IMG/VR virus record: IMGVR_UViG_3300042562_000491
Location: 1-44,868 of that record
DNA: 44,868 bases
Source: a virus
Direction: 5' to 3' (one strand)
The notes beneath the pieces are model-generated. The model made no database searches and had not been told where the DNA came from. It worked only from the letters and a program-made list of their open reading frames with translations. Of the stretch, positions 8,533 to 19,411 are shown piece after piece; positions within the stretch are counted from its first letter, which is position 1; the number at the start of each line of letters is the position of its first letter. Both the position numbers and the translations under genes were made by a program.

Positions 8533-11500
8533 ATGAATAAATATAAAACAGCAAACGGAACCATAGCAACTGAACAAGAATTGAGAGATTACTATGGTGG
8601 AAAGTTTGATGAGATGTTGGCTAGTGGAGTTTTTATAAAAGTAGAAGAGGGTGCTGAATTAAAAAAAAAAGTCGATCTAGCTCCTCAAATGGCTCCACAA
8701 CAAGGTCAACTAACAAACGTAAACCAACCACAAAATCCTTATATGGTATCTCCTTCGGAAGATACTTCTTCGGAGTTGCCATCTTCAGGGACTGACAATA
8801 GTTTTTTCGAAAAACCATACGCTCCTCCTGTTGCAAGTGATATATCTAACATAGGTATTCCAAAATTTGAACAAAAAAAGGTTTTTGGAGAAACCAAATT
8901 AAAGGAACAGGAGATACCAACTAAAATAAAGGGGTCTATTGAATCAGTTACACCTGAGTTAATAAACTCAAATGAGGAGTACGTGGTACCACAAATGAAC
9001 TACCAATTTGGTGACTTAGGGTTTAAGTTTGAAGAGTCAGGTGCTACAGGAGATTGGATGAAGGCTACTGCTCCTAATGGTAAAAGTATAGAGATATCCT
9101 TGGACCCATTTATGTCATCTAAAGCAGTAGACGAATCAAAGAAACTTAAAAACTTTATAAAACAAAATACTGCTCAATTAAGTGGTCTAGATTTAATTGA
9201 AAAGCAATATCAAAATGAAAATAAAAAGTTCTTAAATCAAAAAGAAATTGATGACGAAATAAAGAAAATAAATTTAAGTGAAGAAAATCTTAATTTAGAA
9301 ATAAAGTCTTTTATTGCAGAAAAAAATAATGTAGACAAAGAATTAAAAGACTTAGAAAATACTCCACAAAGTCAAAAGAGCACACAGGAATACTTAGACA
9401 AACTCACGTCTGCTACACAAAGGAAGTTGGATATACAGTCTAAACAAACCTCCATATCTGAAAAGATAGACAGGTTACCAAAATCAAAAGAAGAATTAAA
9501 TCAGGCTGCAGGTAAATATGCAGAAATGAAGTCAGAACAAGGGACTTGGTATGGAGTTATCCCAACAAGTTTAGCTTCAGGTCTTGGAGCATTTGCTTCT
9601 TGGGCAAAGAATACAATTACGGACATAGGTGGTGCTATAGCTCCTGACTTCCTTATAATGGATGACTTGAGTTGGAAAAAAGCGTACATAGAAGAAGCAA
9701 AAAATGACCCTAGGGGAAGAGGTGTTCAACCACCAAAAACTAACAAGGATGGGGACGTAAGTGACGAGGAGTACAAGAGATGGATGAATTCATTGAGACC
9801 CGATGTCAAAGACGAACTTCACGATATAATTGTAGACAAAACAAAAAAAGAACAAAAATATTCTAAGTTAGATAATGGACTTTCTACACAAGAAACAATA
9901 AGAAAGGGGTTAGTAAAGGCATTTGGTGATCCAAATACATCAGAGCAGTATATGGAGTCTGCAAAAAAAGGAGTAGTTACCGGAGCATTAATAGGAGCAC
10001 TAGAGTCGGTCCCATCTTTTATAGGTGGTGGTGGTGGATACAGGGGTGCTGCTTCAAGACTTATACGTATGTATGCACAATCAGAAGATGCTGCATTTTC
10101 TGAGATGGAGAAAAACCCTGCATTTGACAACATATCTGAGAATGAAAAGAGATTGGTATCTATGCCAATATCTATTGCAAATGCTGCACTAGAGGAGATT
10201 GGTTTTAGGAACATAATCTCAAACAAAGGGGTATTAAATAAAATAGTATTAGGGGCACTTGGAAAAGCAGGAGCAACAACAACAGCTAAAACTTTTGGTG
10301 AATTAGTTAAAAATGAAGTAAATAGTATGGTTGGAAGGGGGGTACTTACAATTGTAGGTGCATCTCTTGCTGAAGCAGAAACAGGTGCAACACAACAAGT
10401 AGCTGAACTAGCCGTTAAAGACATATATAATTTAGTTAAAGGAAAGACAATGTTTGACACACCGGATAGTATATCTGAGTATGTTGAGAGTGTAGGTATG
10501 TCAGCATTACAAGAGGCAATAGGAGGTTTTGTTATGGGAGCACCAAGTGCTATTAGTGCTGCATATACTAAAAATGGATTTACGGGAATGAGTGACGAGT
10601 CTTTTAAGATATTTGAAAAGACTGCAAATGACGATAAAATTCAAACTTTATTTGTAACTAAATTAAAGAACTTAGTCAATAGTGGAGAACTTACAATGGC
10701 TGAAGCTAAGGAGCAACTTAATGACTATAGGAACTCAGTTAGCATATACAATGCATTACCGGAAGGTTTAGATACTCAGGGTAAGAAAGAAGCTATGAAC
10801 CTTATAAAAGAAAAAAGAGGTTTAGAACAAAGCATAGAAGGAAAGGACCCTTCTTTGGTAAAAAAACAAAAAGAAAGAATAGATGAAATTAATGAGTCAC
10901 TAACTAAAATAAGCGAAGATGCCATTCAAAAACAAGCAACAAATGAAAGCGTGTTACTCAGCGAACAATCCAAAATGGGATTGCAAGAAATGGGCGAAGG
11001 AAACGTACAACTTGAAGGAGCTACCACAAGGACCGAAGAAACGCTCACTAATGATGAACAGAAGAGGAAAGTAGAACTAGAGGAGGCACTTAAAGAGCCT
11101 AACACACAAAATGGTACAGTTACAATTGGCGATCAGTCAATAACCATAGAGGATGCACAAAAAGAATTGGATGCGTTTAATAAGCCAATAACTATTGAGC
11201 AAGAGTTGGCTAAGATGGAGGAAAGGTTTGGTGAACAAATAAGTTCAACTGTTGAACCAACTACTGACCAAGGAATTTCAGTAACAAACAAGTCTGCCAT
11301 TGATGACATAAAAACAAAAACAACAGATCAAGGAAGGGTTAAAGTTATAGAAGCTGCTCAACGAGTTTTAAAAACATTAAAGTCAGTACTTCCAAATTAT
11401 GATATTGTGTTGCACGATGACGAAGGAAGTTACAATGCAGCAATGAGCGATTTGGGTGGTTCACAAGGAACAAGGGGAAATTTTTTCGATAAGGGAGATG

Positions 11501-14500
11501 GTACGGGTCGTATTGATATTAATTTAAGTAAAGCAAATAGTAGAACAGTTGCACACGAGGTTGCACACGGGGTTATGCTAAAAGCATTTGGTGATACGCC
11601 TATATTATTTAAAGGATTTAGAGATAAGATATCTAAAGTTTTAAATGAAAGTTCTAATAAGGAATTAATGGATTTTGCTGCGCAGTACGAAGGTGATGTT
11701 ACATATGAAGAATATCTTGCAGAACTAACAGGAAGATTAGAGCAACAACAAGATAAATTATCTACAACTACTTTACAGAAAATTGCTGCTGCTATTAATG
11801 AGATAGTATCTAAGTTAACCAATGGAGCATTTAAACCATTTGAAGATATAAAAGATACAAAGCAAATTGTTGAATTTTTTAATAATATATCTCAGTCAAT
11901 TCGTAAAGGAGAGGAGATAAGTGGTGATTATTTAAAAGAACTTAACAGTGGTGGTGAAGTAGGAACATTTAAATTTGGATCTAAAAGTAGTAAGGATACA
12001 AAAAAAGCTCCTAGTGTTTTAGATGATAGCAGGTCATTTATTAAAGACCTAGTTGAAGATATTGATATAAAGGAATTTAACGGAATGCCTTTTGTAACAA
12101 ATATGTATGATTATACAACTGCAGGTGAAACAGATTTAGGGAATGGATTTAAAATAAATATGCTTGGTGGGAAAAATTATGTCCCATATATGATGTCTTT
12201 AAAAAATAAAAAACTAGGAGATGTATCTAATTTAGCAGCATTTAACTCACAAGCTCAAGCAGAATCATTTATAAGAAATGCAAAAGAGGGAAAGGCATCT
12301 TTATTTGCTCCTCATTCAGGTACATTATCTCAGTCTTGGCAATTTCAACAACATACATTTGCAGAACTTGTTAATTTAATTGTAGATAAAGGAATAATGA
12401 GTGAATCAGAATTGATAGATACATTTAATAAAACTATTGAATCTAATTCTGAAAATAAAGCAGCATTTAAAGCATTTAAAGATAAGTATGGCAAAAATAT
12501 TAAGAATTTTAGTTCATTTAAAAGTAATCCTAAAAAGATTGTAGAGCTATTAGATATAAAAAATAATTATTCACCTGATTTAAGAAAAGCATTAAATAAT
12601 GCAATCGCTGCAGATAAGATTTTTCAAAAAGCAATAGGAGTAAAAAATAAAGAAGAGTTTTTTAATAGAATAATGGACCCTCTTAATAAAGGTGTTGAAG
12701 GAGGTGAGATAATTAATGTAATTAAATTTGATCCAAATACATTTAAAATTGTTAAAACTAAACCTGATGCTATAGACCATCATCCATCTTTTGGATGGTC
12801 ACTCTTGGCTAAAATTAATGGTATATACCAACCTACTGATTTTTATAAATCAAGTAATGTAACTGAATCTTATACAAAATATAATAAGTCAGGAGCAGAG
12901 ACTTCAAGGAAAGCACAAGAGCCAAAATTTGAACAAAAAAATGTAGCATCAAGTGCAGGAGCAATACCTAAAATAGCAACTTTTGCTACTCCAAAAGAAC
13001 TTGATAATATTGCTACAGATAAAGTTAAAGAGTTTGCTAGTAAAATTGGGATACAATTAGGTAATCCTAAATCAAAGTCACAAATTAGTGATAGTCAGAA
13101 AAAACAACTTCCTGTAGCTGTTACTAATGGTTATGACATACTAAAGAAAAAATTTGGTGAAACTGCTTCTAAAAAAATAAGACAGTTTATTCCATTTGCA
13201 TTGGACTTCCCTAATGAATTTGCTACGTTTATATCAAACAAAATACCTGAAAAGGAAGATATACCATTCATTGTAGAACACTTAGGCAAAAGATTAGATG
13301 GTTTGTTTAGATTAGAGACGGACAAGACAATAGATGTTGTAGAAGAAAATAATAAAACTCCTGAAGAGCTGTCTAAAGAAGCAGGGTATGTTTTCCATCG
13401 CCCTAAGTCAGTTGATGACATATTAGTATTTAAAAAAGACTTTGACAATGGGGAGGTGCTGTGTACATTTAATAATGTTGAAGGAAGGGAAAGGGATAAC
13501 TTTATATTTTGGTTGAGAAGAAATGATGCAGAAACAGTTTTACCTGCAAAAAAATTAACACAAGCATACCTTTCAGAAGACACTGAAGGATCTAAATTAT
13601 GGCGCAATTATTTAGATAAAATAGGTAAAAAGAATGAAGACGGTAGTTACAACCTATCCGGTATTGAAGCATTAAGGCAGGACCCTTATGGAACGTCTTC
13701 AATGAGCGTTCAAATAGGAAGGAGAAATGGAAGTATTTCAATAAAAAATAGATACAACCATACTGTGTCTAATCCTGACGCTACATTTGGAAATGATTTA
13801 AATAAAGTAATAGATGGTCTAAACGAGGCTGTGTTCAACATAGAGGGGTTACCTAAAAAATCAACTCAAGAGTTAAGTCTTCCTGATCAGATAGTATCAG
13901 ACAATAAGGGACGGTTCTTTAAGTTTGACAATGAAATTAATGGTATATATTTCAGTAAAAATGGGTATATGAATAATGGAGAGATCACCTTAATTGACAA
14001 GTCAAGCCAAAGAATGATAGATGAATATTTGTTTGATTCAAAAAGTAAAAAAATAACTTCAATTACAGGAAATGAATATGAATATAATTTTGGTCTAAAA
14101 AATATTAATAAAATTTCATTTGAAAAGGATAAGATTGATATAAAGACTGAAGATGGTGACTTGTCAATTGATTTTATTAGTGGTGTTGCTGACAAGGTAT
14201 ATGGAAATATAACTAAAATTGGTGGTAGTTTTCTTTCTAATAATCAATCAATAAGAAGCGTTGACTTGCCATCAAATGTAGAGATTGGAAATAATTTTTT
14301 ACAAAACAATATTATATTGACAAGCATTAACTTGCCATCAAATGTAGAGATTGGTAATTTATTCTTAGCACAAAATCAATCTTTAGATAGCATTGATTTA
14401 CCAAATAATGAGTTTATTGGGAATGGATTTTTACAATATAATGTAGGATTGACAAGTGTTAACTTGCCACTAAATAAAAATATATTAGATGGGTTTTTAA

Positions 14501-17500
14501 ATAGAAATACAAGTTTAAAAACTATTAGTTTGCCATCAAATCAAACAATTGGTGAAAACTTTTTAAACAATAATGAAGACTTAAAAGAGGTTGATTTACC
14601 TGAAAATCAATACATTTCAAAAGGATTTCTTTTAAGTAATAAATATTTATACAATATAAACTTACCTAAAAATAAAGGTATTGGTGACTATTTCCTGTAT
14701 AGTAATATTGTTTTAAAAAATATTGACTTGCCATCCAATATAAATATTGGTGATTTATTTTTGGATGCAAACCTGTATTTAAAAAATATTAACTTACCAA
14801 ATAATACTTCTATTGGGTATAGATTTTTAGCAAATAATGAAAGTTTAGAAAGCCTTGATTTGCCAAATAATAAGTTTATTGGTGATAGTATATTGTATAA
14901 AAACAAAGACCTAGTAAACTTAATTTTACCATCAAATAGAGATATTGGCAATTCATTTTTAGTTAATAATACAAGTTTAAGAATTATAGATCTACCTTCA
15001 AATATTGCGATTGGTATAAATTTCTTAATGAATAATAAAGATTTGATAAGTGTAAACTTGCCATCAAATGTTGTGATTGGTAAAAATTTCTTAATGAATA
15101 ATAAAGGATTAAAAGAAATTAATTTACCAAAAACTGAACAAATTGGTGATAATTTTTTAATGAGCAATAATGATTTAATAAATATTAAATTACCGTCAAT
15201 TAAGGAAATTGGTACAAATTTTTTAAAAGAAAATAAAAATAGAGACAATGTTGCTAAAAGTAAGTCTCAAGTTTCTACTGAGGTAAAAGATATGGGTAAA
15301 CAGTTTACTATATCTAAGTCACAGATAAGTAACAAAAACGTTGTAGAAAAAATAATAAATGACGCAAGGGCACAAGGATTTTCTGAAGAGGCTATCAAAA
15401 CATTCTTAGAAGGTAAGGGACTTAGTCCTGAAGATGTAAAAGCATCAATGGGAAAAGTAGTTCCTACTTCAGGAAAGATAACTTTATCAGAACAGACTCT
15501 TCCCGGATATGATAGAATGATGCAGGAGGCAGATAGTGTGATGAGGAAGTCACAACAGCGTGGTGCATCCAATGCCAAGGTTATAGAAAATGTAATGAAC
15601 TACGTCAAGGGGTCTTTGGTATACGAGAAGGCAACTGATATACAACGTGAGAAGTTAGTTCGTGATGTAAACAAAATGTTTGGAGTAAAAGAAAAGTCAG
15701 CTCCATCAGCAGAAAATATTCTTGGCAACATTAAAGATGTGACCAAGATAACAATGACCGAAAAGCAGGGTCTTATAAAACAAATAAGGGACTTGGCACG
15801 TGGAGCAAAGGATGCAAAGACTGCCATTGCAATAGCATATGAACAACTAAGCAAAGAGATAAAAGAATTGCGTGGGCAAGGTAAATTAACTGTAAACCAA
15901 GCAGCAAATATTCTTCGTAAGTTTAGTAAAGTGAATGTGTTGAGCAAGACATCTGTAGACAGATTTACTGACTATATGACCAAGGTTTTTGAAAAGGCAG
16001 ACTACGCATCTAAGTTGTCTGAAGCTAAAAAATTAAAACAAAGCATAGCTAAACTTTCAAAGAATAAAGATAAAAATGCTGACCTAAGAGAATTGGGAAG
16101 GCAGTTCTCTGAGATTGACCCGTCAATGGTAGAGGACATAGAGGAGTACAATGAAATAGCTGCTAAAGTTAAAGAGTCAATACAGGGTTCTACAATTAAA
16201 AATGTAAAAGAAAAAGGAGACTTTGCAGAGATTGTAAATATAGGTGAGACATCTAGTTACATTAAAGACGTAATGGATGATCAGAATAAAAAGATAAGAG
16301 AAGAAAGAATTGCTGAGATACAAGACCTTATGGGAATAGATGCGTCTAAGTTTAGTGCAGAAGAGATGCTAGACCTGTTGAAGGGGGACGAGGAAGTTAA
16401 AGTTAATGACGAGAAGTCTATAAAGGAAACAGCTAAAAATGCGTTTAGAGTTTATGCTTCTATCATAAGGAATATGATTAACACAGGAATTGATTCCTTT
16501 ACAGGCGAAGAGGTTGAGTTTACTAAAAAACAAAAAGAATTAGTAAGCAGTTTTATAGATATGGACTTGAATTTGTTGGATGCCAAAGAGTCTGTTGCAG
16601 CAGTAGATGCCTTAACTAATTTTTTACAAAACAATTCAACTGCAAAAATGGAGGACGTAGTTTCTCAATATACAGGTGAATTAAACATAAGAAAACTTGT
16701 AAAGGAAGGCAAGTTAGGCATCGCCTTACGTAAGTTATGGAGTAGGGGGTTATCTAGGTCTTTAACAGAAGGTGGAACAACTTTACCGGAAGTATTTACT
16801 AAAATATTTAAAGGTGCTAGGGCAGGTCTTTATGTAGCAACTGCATCAGGTTTTAATAAGATAGTCAATGGAAACGCAATTGCAAACACAAGGATTCAGG
16901 ACATAACCAAGGATTACATTGAAAAATTCTTTAAAACAAAACCTAATGGTGAAAAGTTTAATACTGCGTACAATGATGCAGAAAGAGGTATAGTTTCAGA
17001 CTTAATGAGAAGCGTTATTGGAACTGAATCTGAAATGCAAAAAGAATTTGAAAGAAGAAAAGAAATACTAAGGCAGTCTATTGAAGTTCTTTCAACAGGT
17101 ACACAAGAAGATCAAAAAAAAGGTAAAATATATAAAAAGGTATATAACAATATAGTTAAAGGTTCTGATACTGTAAAAGACATAGAAAAAAAGGTAGACA
17201 AAACAAATCTAGAAGCTATTAATTTTTGGATGAAAACTAATGAGGATATTTTCCCTGAACTATATGACTATATGTTAAATGTTAGGAATACAATGCTAGA
17301 AAAGGATTTGAATTATTCTTCTCCTGACAGGTATGTAAGACTAAGCCAAGAAAAAAATAAACTTTTGACAGAGGATCAGCCTATGTACGGAAGGAATGGA
17401 GAACTTTTAATTAAAAAAGAAGCAGGTGGTTTAATGAAGGCAGAACATCCTGATAATTTACCAAAGGGAATGTATCGTGACTATTCATTTGATAAAAATA

Positions 17501-19410
17501 ATGTCAATTCATTGCACGATGTATTGGTTGATATGAACACAGGTGCTGCTATTAGGCAACTAGATGCATTTAAAAACTCAGATTACTTCGACAAGTTAAT
17601 ACCAACAGCAGAGGACCGGGACTTATTAAGAAGAAGGTTTGCGTTGTATGTATCTAACATTAGGAATGTAGGAGACTTTGGAGGTCAAGACCTAGGAGCG
17701 ATGATGAAGATACTTGATAGGTTGGCAACAATAGGAGTTGGTATGGCATTAGGTTCCCCAACACAGGCAATTAAGCAAACGGTTCCACTTGGAATAAACA
17801 CTATGATAAATGCATCGGGATTACTAAAATTAGGAGCTGCATTTAATCCTGCATTTAATAATTTCTATCATAATAGTGGATATGCTAGTGCAAATAGAGG
17901 TGTTGAGTCTCAAGCAGAGATAAGTTCTTTAAATAAAAAAATTGAGACTGCATCAAACAGGGTAGAACTTTTAAAAGCCATTGAGAATGCTAATAAGTGG
18001 TGGTTAAAGACATTCTTAGTTAAGCCTGATGTATTTATTGCACGTGCATCTTGGCAAACTTTTTACGAACAAGAATTAAGAAAACTAGGCATTGACACTA
18101 AAAATTTAGACTATAGTGAACATAAATTAAATGAAGACGCAGCAGACTACGCTGAAATGATGGTATCAAGGCAACAAAATGTCTCTGACCACGCATTGTC
18201 AGGTTCTTGGTTTACCAAAAATACAGCCGAAAGGAAGATACTTACTAAGGTGTTTTTAAATATGGCAAACTTTAGGATGAACTCATCATCTAGATTAGCT
18301 GCTGACTTGTCTGTACTAGGTCATTGGAGTGTGTCTACAGCAGAAGATAAAGCTATTGCTGCAAGATCAATAGCCGGTTATGCTGCTGAACAGGCTGTTT
18401 ATAGGATAATATCTACAGGTCTTATTATAGGACTTGGATCAATTGCATTAGGTATGAGAGGAGAGGATGAGTCTGAGGAGGATAAAAAGAAAAGAATAGA
18501 TTCAGTATTAAAAGGGCAACTAACAGGTTCTGTTATGGATGTATTTTCTCCTGCACCATTTCTTGATATTCCTATTAAAGAGATACTATCACCAACACTT
18601 AGTGGACTTGAAGAGGCAACAGGACTTCCATTGTCTATATATGGTAACAATAAGCAAGACTACTCTAGTTTACTAGGTGGATATGGTATTGCTATTCAAA
18701 GGGCAGAAGGACTTTATGATGCAATTAAACTAGGAACCACAGGTACGTACAAAGATGAGTATGGCAAAGAAAAGCAAATATCTAAAGAGGATCAGGAAAT
18801 TATATCAGAGTTAATGCCTTTATCAGCAGGTACTGTGTTGGGACTTATGCCATCTGAAATTGCTACGATAACAAGAGATATGGTAAAGTTTTCTAAAAAG
18901 AAATCAACCTCAGATGAGGAAGCAGCACAAAAGATAGAGAATGCAGAAGAGAAAGAAGAAGCTATTGATCAAAAAGTAGATGTACTTGATAAGTTAAAGC
19001 AAAAAACAAGGAATAAATACGAGAAAGAAGCCATTGATGAAAAGATAGATGAGCTAGAGGCAGATAAAGAAGAAAAGAAGGTTATTAAAGAAGAAAATGC
19101 TGAAGAGAAAGAACTTAAAAAAGAACTACTTACAAATCCTGTTACCGGAGAAGAGTACGACAATGAAACTAAATTAAAAAAGTATAACCCTCGTTTGTAT
19201 AATAAGAACTTTGGTGTAAGGTCTCAATGGTATAAAGACCACAAATATGAGAAACTTATTGAGAAGAAGATGAATGCAGAGATTATAAAAATAGAAGATA
19301 GAGAACAGAATTATCGTAAACCTGCTAAATCTTCTGCTAAAAAAAGAAATTCAGATGGAAGTTTTAAAAGTTATTATAAAAAATACTCATCATCAAGGTC
19401 AAGTCAATAA
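8533..19410 (+). CDS. Giant polyvalent internal virion protein with HExxH zincin-like site and LRR block (3625 aa)
   Basis: Regions in order: a low-complexity N-terminus (1-120); a small domain shared with the upstream gene (155-205); coiled coil (220-335); Gly/Ala-rich hydrophobic stretches near 340-375, 480-510 and 560-640 that could enter membranes; a zincin-like HEVAH at 1008-1012 with a possible third ligand Glu at 1060 or 1064; a conserved-looking block near 1310-1455 (DHHPSFGW, TESYTKYNKSG); another near 1680-1760 (FWLRRNDAETVLPAKK, IKNRYNHTVSNPDATFG); fifteen 22-residue LRRs (1900-2229); helical regions; a C-terminal block near 2900-3350 reminiscent of large polyvalent-protein domains such as LPD38; a charged coiled coil (3455-3545); and a basic tail. 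T7 gp16, the positional counterpart, has about 1300 residues. No DxDxD RNA polymerase motif was found. It probably enters the cell with the DNA, by analogy only. Confidence 0.75.
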   Translation: MNKYKTANGTIATEQELRDYYGGKFDEMLASGVFIKVEEGAELKKKVDLAPQMAPQQGQLTNVNQPQNPYMVSPSEDTSSELPSSGTDNSFFEKPYAPPVASDISNIGIPKFEQKKVFGETKLKEQEIPTKIKGSIESVTPELINSNEEYVVPQMNYQFGDLGFKFEESGATGDWMKATAPNGKSIEISLDPFMSSKAVDESKKLKNFIKQNTAQLSGLDLIEKQYQNENKKFLNQKEIDDEIKKINLSEENLNLEIKSFIAEKNNVDKELKDLENTPQSQKSTQEYLDKLTSATQRKLDIQSKQTSISEKIDRLPKSKEELNQAAGKYAEMKSEQGTWYGVIPTSLASGLGAFASWAKNTITDIGGAIAPDFLIMDDLSWKKAYIEEAKNDPRGRGVQPPKTNKDGDVSDEEYKRWMNSLRPDVKDELHDIIVDKTKKEQKYSKLDNGLSTQETIRKGLVKAFGDPNTSEQYMESAKKGVVTGALIGALESVPSFIGGGGGYRGAASRLIRMYAQSEDAAFSEMEKNPAFDNISENEKRLVSMPISIANAALEEIGFRNIISNKGVLNKIVLGALGKAGATTTAKTFGELVKNEVNSMVGRGVLTIVGASLAEAETGATQQVAELAVKDIYNLVKGKTMFDTPDSISEYVESVGMSALQEAIGGFVMGAPSAISAAYTKNGFTGMSDESFKIFEKTANDDKIQTLFVTKLKNLVNSGELTMAEAKEQLNDYRNSVSIYNALPEGLDTQGKKEAMNLIKEKRGLEQSIEGKDPSLVKKQKERIDEINESLTKISEDAIQKQATNESVLLSEQSKMGLQEMGEGNVQLEGATTRTEETLTNDEQKRKVELEEALKEPNTQNGTVTIGDQSITIEDAQKELDAFNKPITIEQELAKMEERFGEQISSTVEPTTDQGISVTNKSAIDDIKTKTTDQGRVKVIEAAQRVLKTLKSVLPNYDIVLHDDEGSYNAAMSDLGGSQGTRGNFFDKGDGTGRIDINLSKANSRTVAHEVAHGVMLKAFGDTPILFKGFRDKISKVLNESSNKELMDFAAQYEGDVTYEEYLAELTGRLEQQQDKLSTTTLQKIAAAINEIVSKLTNGAFKPFEDIKDTKQIVEFFNNISQSIRKGEEISGDYLKELNSGGEVGTFKFGSKSSKDTKKAPSVLDDSRSFIKDLVEDIDIKEFNGMPFVTNMYDYTTAGETDLGNGFKINMLGGKNYVPYMMSLKNKKLGDVSNLAAFNSQAQAESFIRNAKEGKASLFAPHSGTLSQSWQFQQHTFAELVNLIVDKGIMSESELIDTFNKTIESNSENKAAFKAFKDKYGKNIKNFSSFKSNPKKIVELLDIKNNYSPDLRKALNNAIAADKIFQKAIGVKNKEEFFNRIMDPLNKGVEGGEIINVIKFDPNTFKIVKTKPDAIDHHPSFGWSLLAKINGIYQPTDFYKSSNVTESYTKYNKSGAETSRKAQEPKFEQKNVASSAGAIPKIATFATPKELDNIATDKVKEFASKIGIQLGNPKSKSQISDSQKKQLPVAVTNGYDILKKKFGETASKKIRQFIPFALDFPNEFATFISNKIPEKEDIPFIVEHLGKRLDGLFRLETDKTIDVVEENNKTPEELSKEAGYVFHRPKSVDDILVFKKDFDNGEVLCTFNNVEGRERDNFIFWLRRNDAETVLPAKKLTQAYLSEDTEGSKLWRNYLDKIGKKNEDGSYNLSGIEALRQDPYGTSSMSVQIGRRNGSISIKNRYNHTVSNPDATFGNDLNKVIDGLNEAVFNIEGLPKKSTQELSLPDQIVSDNKGRFFKFDNEINGIYFSKNGYMNNGEITLIDKSSQRMIDEYLFDSKSKKITSITGNEYEYNFGLKNINKISFEKDKIDIKTEDGDLSIDFISGVADKVYGNITKIGGSFLSNNQSIRSVDLPSNVEIGNNFLQNNIILTSINLPSNVEIGNLFLAQNQSLDSIDLPNNEFIGNGFLQYNVGLTSVNLPLNKNILDGFLNRNTSLKTISLPSNQTIGENFLNNNEDLKEVDLPENQYISKGFLLSNKYLYNINLPKNKGIGDYFLYSNIVLKNIDLPSNINIGDLFLDANLYLKNINLPNNTSIGYRFLANNESLESLDLPNNKFIGDSILYKNKDLVNLILPSNRDIGNSFLVNNTSLRIIDLPSNIAIGINFLMNNKDLISVNLPSNVVIGKNFLMNNKGLKEINLPKTEQIGDNFLMSNNDLINIKLPSIKEIGTNFLKENKNRDNVAKSKSQVSTEVKDMGKQFTISKSQISNKNVVEKIINDARAQGFSEEAIKTFLEGKGLSPEDVKASMGKVVPTSGKITLSEQTLPGYDRMMQEADSVMRKSQQRGASNAKVIENVMNYVKGSLVYEKATDIQREKLVRDVNKMFGVKEKSAPSAENILGNIKDVTKITMTEKQGLIKQIRDLARGAKDAKTAIAIAYEQLSKEIKELRGQGKLTVNQAANILRKFSKVNVLSKTSVDRFTDYMTKVFEKADYASKLSEAKKLKQSIAKLSKNKDKNADLRELGRQFSEIDPSMVEDIEEYNEIAAKVKESIQGSTIKNVKEKGDFAEIVNIGETSSYIKDVMDDQNKKIREERIAEIQDLMGIDASKFSAEEMLDLLKGDEEVKVNDEKSIKETAKNAFRVYASIIRNMINTGIDSFTGEEVEFTKKQKELVSSFIDMDLNLLDAKESVAAVDALTNFLQNNSTAKMEDVVSQYTGELNIRKLVKEGKLGIALRKLWSRGLSRSLTEGGTTLPEVFTKIFKGARAGLYVATASGFNKIVNGNAIANTRIQDITKDYIEKFFKTKPNGEKFNTAYNDAERGIVSDLMRSVIGTESEMQKEFERRKEILRQSIEVLSTGTQEDQKKGKIYKKVYNNIVKGSDTVKDIEKKVDKTNLEAINFWMKTNEDIFPELYDYMLNVRNTMLEKDLNYSSPDRYVRLSQEKNKLLTEDQPMYGRNGELLIKKEAGGLMKAEHPDNLPKGMYRDYSFDKNNVNSLHDVLVDMNTGAAIRQLDAFKNSDYFDKLIPTAEDRDLLRRRFALYVSNIRNVGDFGGQDLGAMMKILDRLATIGVGMALGSPTQAIKQTVPLGINTMINASGLLKLGAAFNPAFNNFYHNSGYASANRGVESQAEISSLNKKIETASNRVELLKAIENANKWWLKTFLVKPDVFIARASWQTFYEQELRKLGIDTKNLDYSEHKLNEDAADYAEMMVSRQQNVSDHALSGSWFTKNTAERKILTKVFLNMANFRMNSSSRLAADLSVLGHWSVSTAEDKAIAARSIAGYAAEQAVYRIISTGLIIGLGSIALGMRGEDESEEDKKKRIDSVLKGQLTGSVMDVFSPAPFLDIPIKEILSPTLSGLEEATGLPLSIYGNNKQDYSSLLGGYGIAIQRAEGLYDAIKLGTTGTYKDEYGKEKQISKEDQEIISELMPLSAGTVLGLMPSEIATITRDMVKFSKKKSTSDEEAAQKIENAEEKEEAIDQKVDVLDKLKQKTRNKYEKEAIDEKIDELEADKEEKKVIKEENAEEKELKKELLTNPVTGEEYDNETKLKKYNPRLYNKNFGVRSQWYKDHKYEKLIEKKMNAEIIKIEDREQNYRKPAKSSAKKRNSDGSFKSYYKKYSSSRSSQ
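14230..15219 (+). repeat. Fifteen tandem 22-residue (66-bp) BspA-like leucine-rich repeats inside the giant gene
   Basis: The consensus in protein is F-L-x3-N-x2-L-x2-I-(D/N)-L-P-x-N-x2-I-G-x2, repeated fifteen times in exact 22-residue register (residues 1900-2229), with one Ile-for-Phe replacement in unit 11 and a partial sixteenth start (FLKENK). The spacing of LxxI.LP and IG resembles BspA/LRR_5 repeats, a little shorter and with Asn in place of the usual Cys. The DNA repeats have diverged (LPSN is spelled several ways), but some neighbours are near identical, for example around 14265-14350. The repeats would form a solenoid for protein binding. Confidence 0.9.
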
Positions 19411-19411
19411 T

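Noticed and set aside
9819-10460. 213-residue ORF on the - strand within the giant gene
   Set aside because: It is antisense to a continuous 3625-codon gene, has a Ser/Pro/Phe-rich composition typical of antisense frames of AT-rich genes, and has no motif or leader.
14688-15248. 186-residue ORF on the - strand with repeated sequence
   Set aside because: Its repeats are the reverse reading of the LRR block in the giant gene.
8533-19410. Virion RNA polymerase as in crAss-like phages
   Set aside because: No DxDxD/DFDGD catalytic motif is seen in the 3625 residues.
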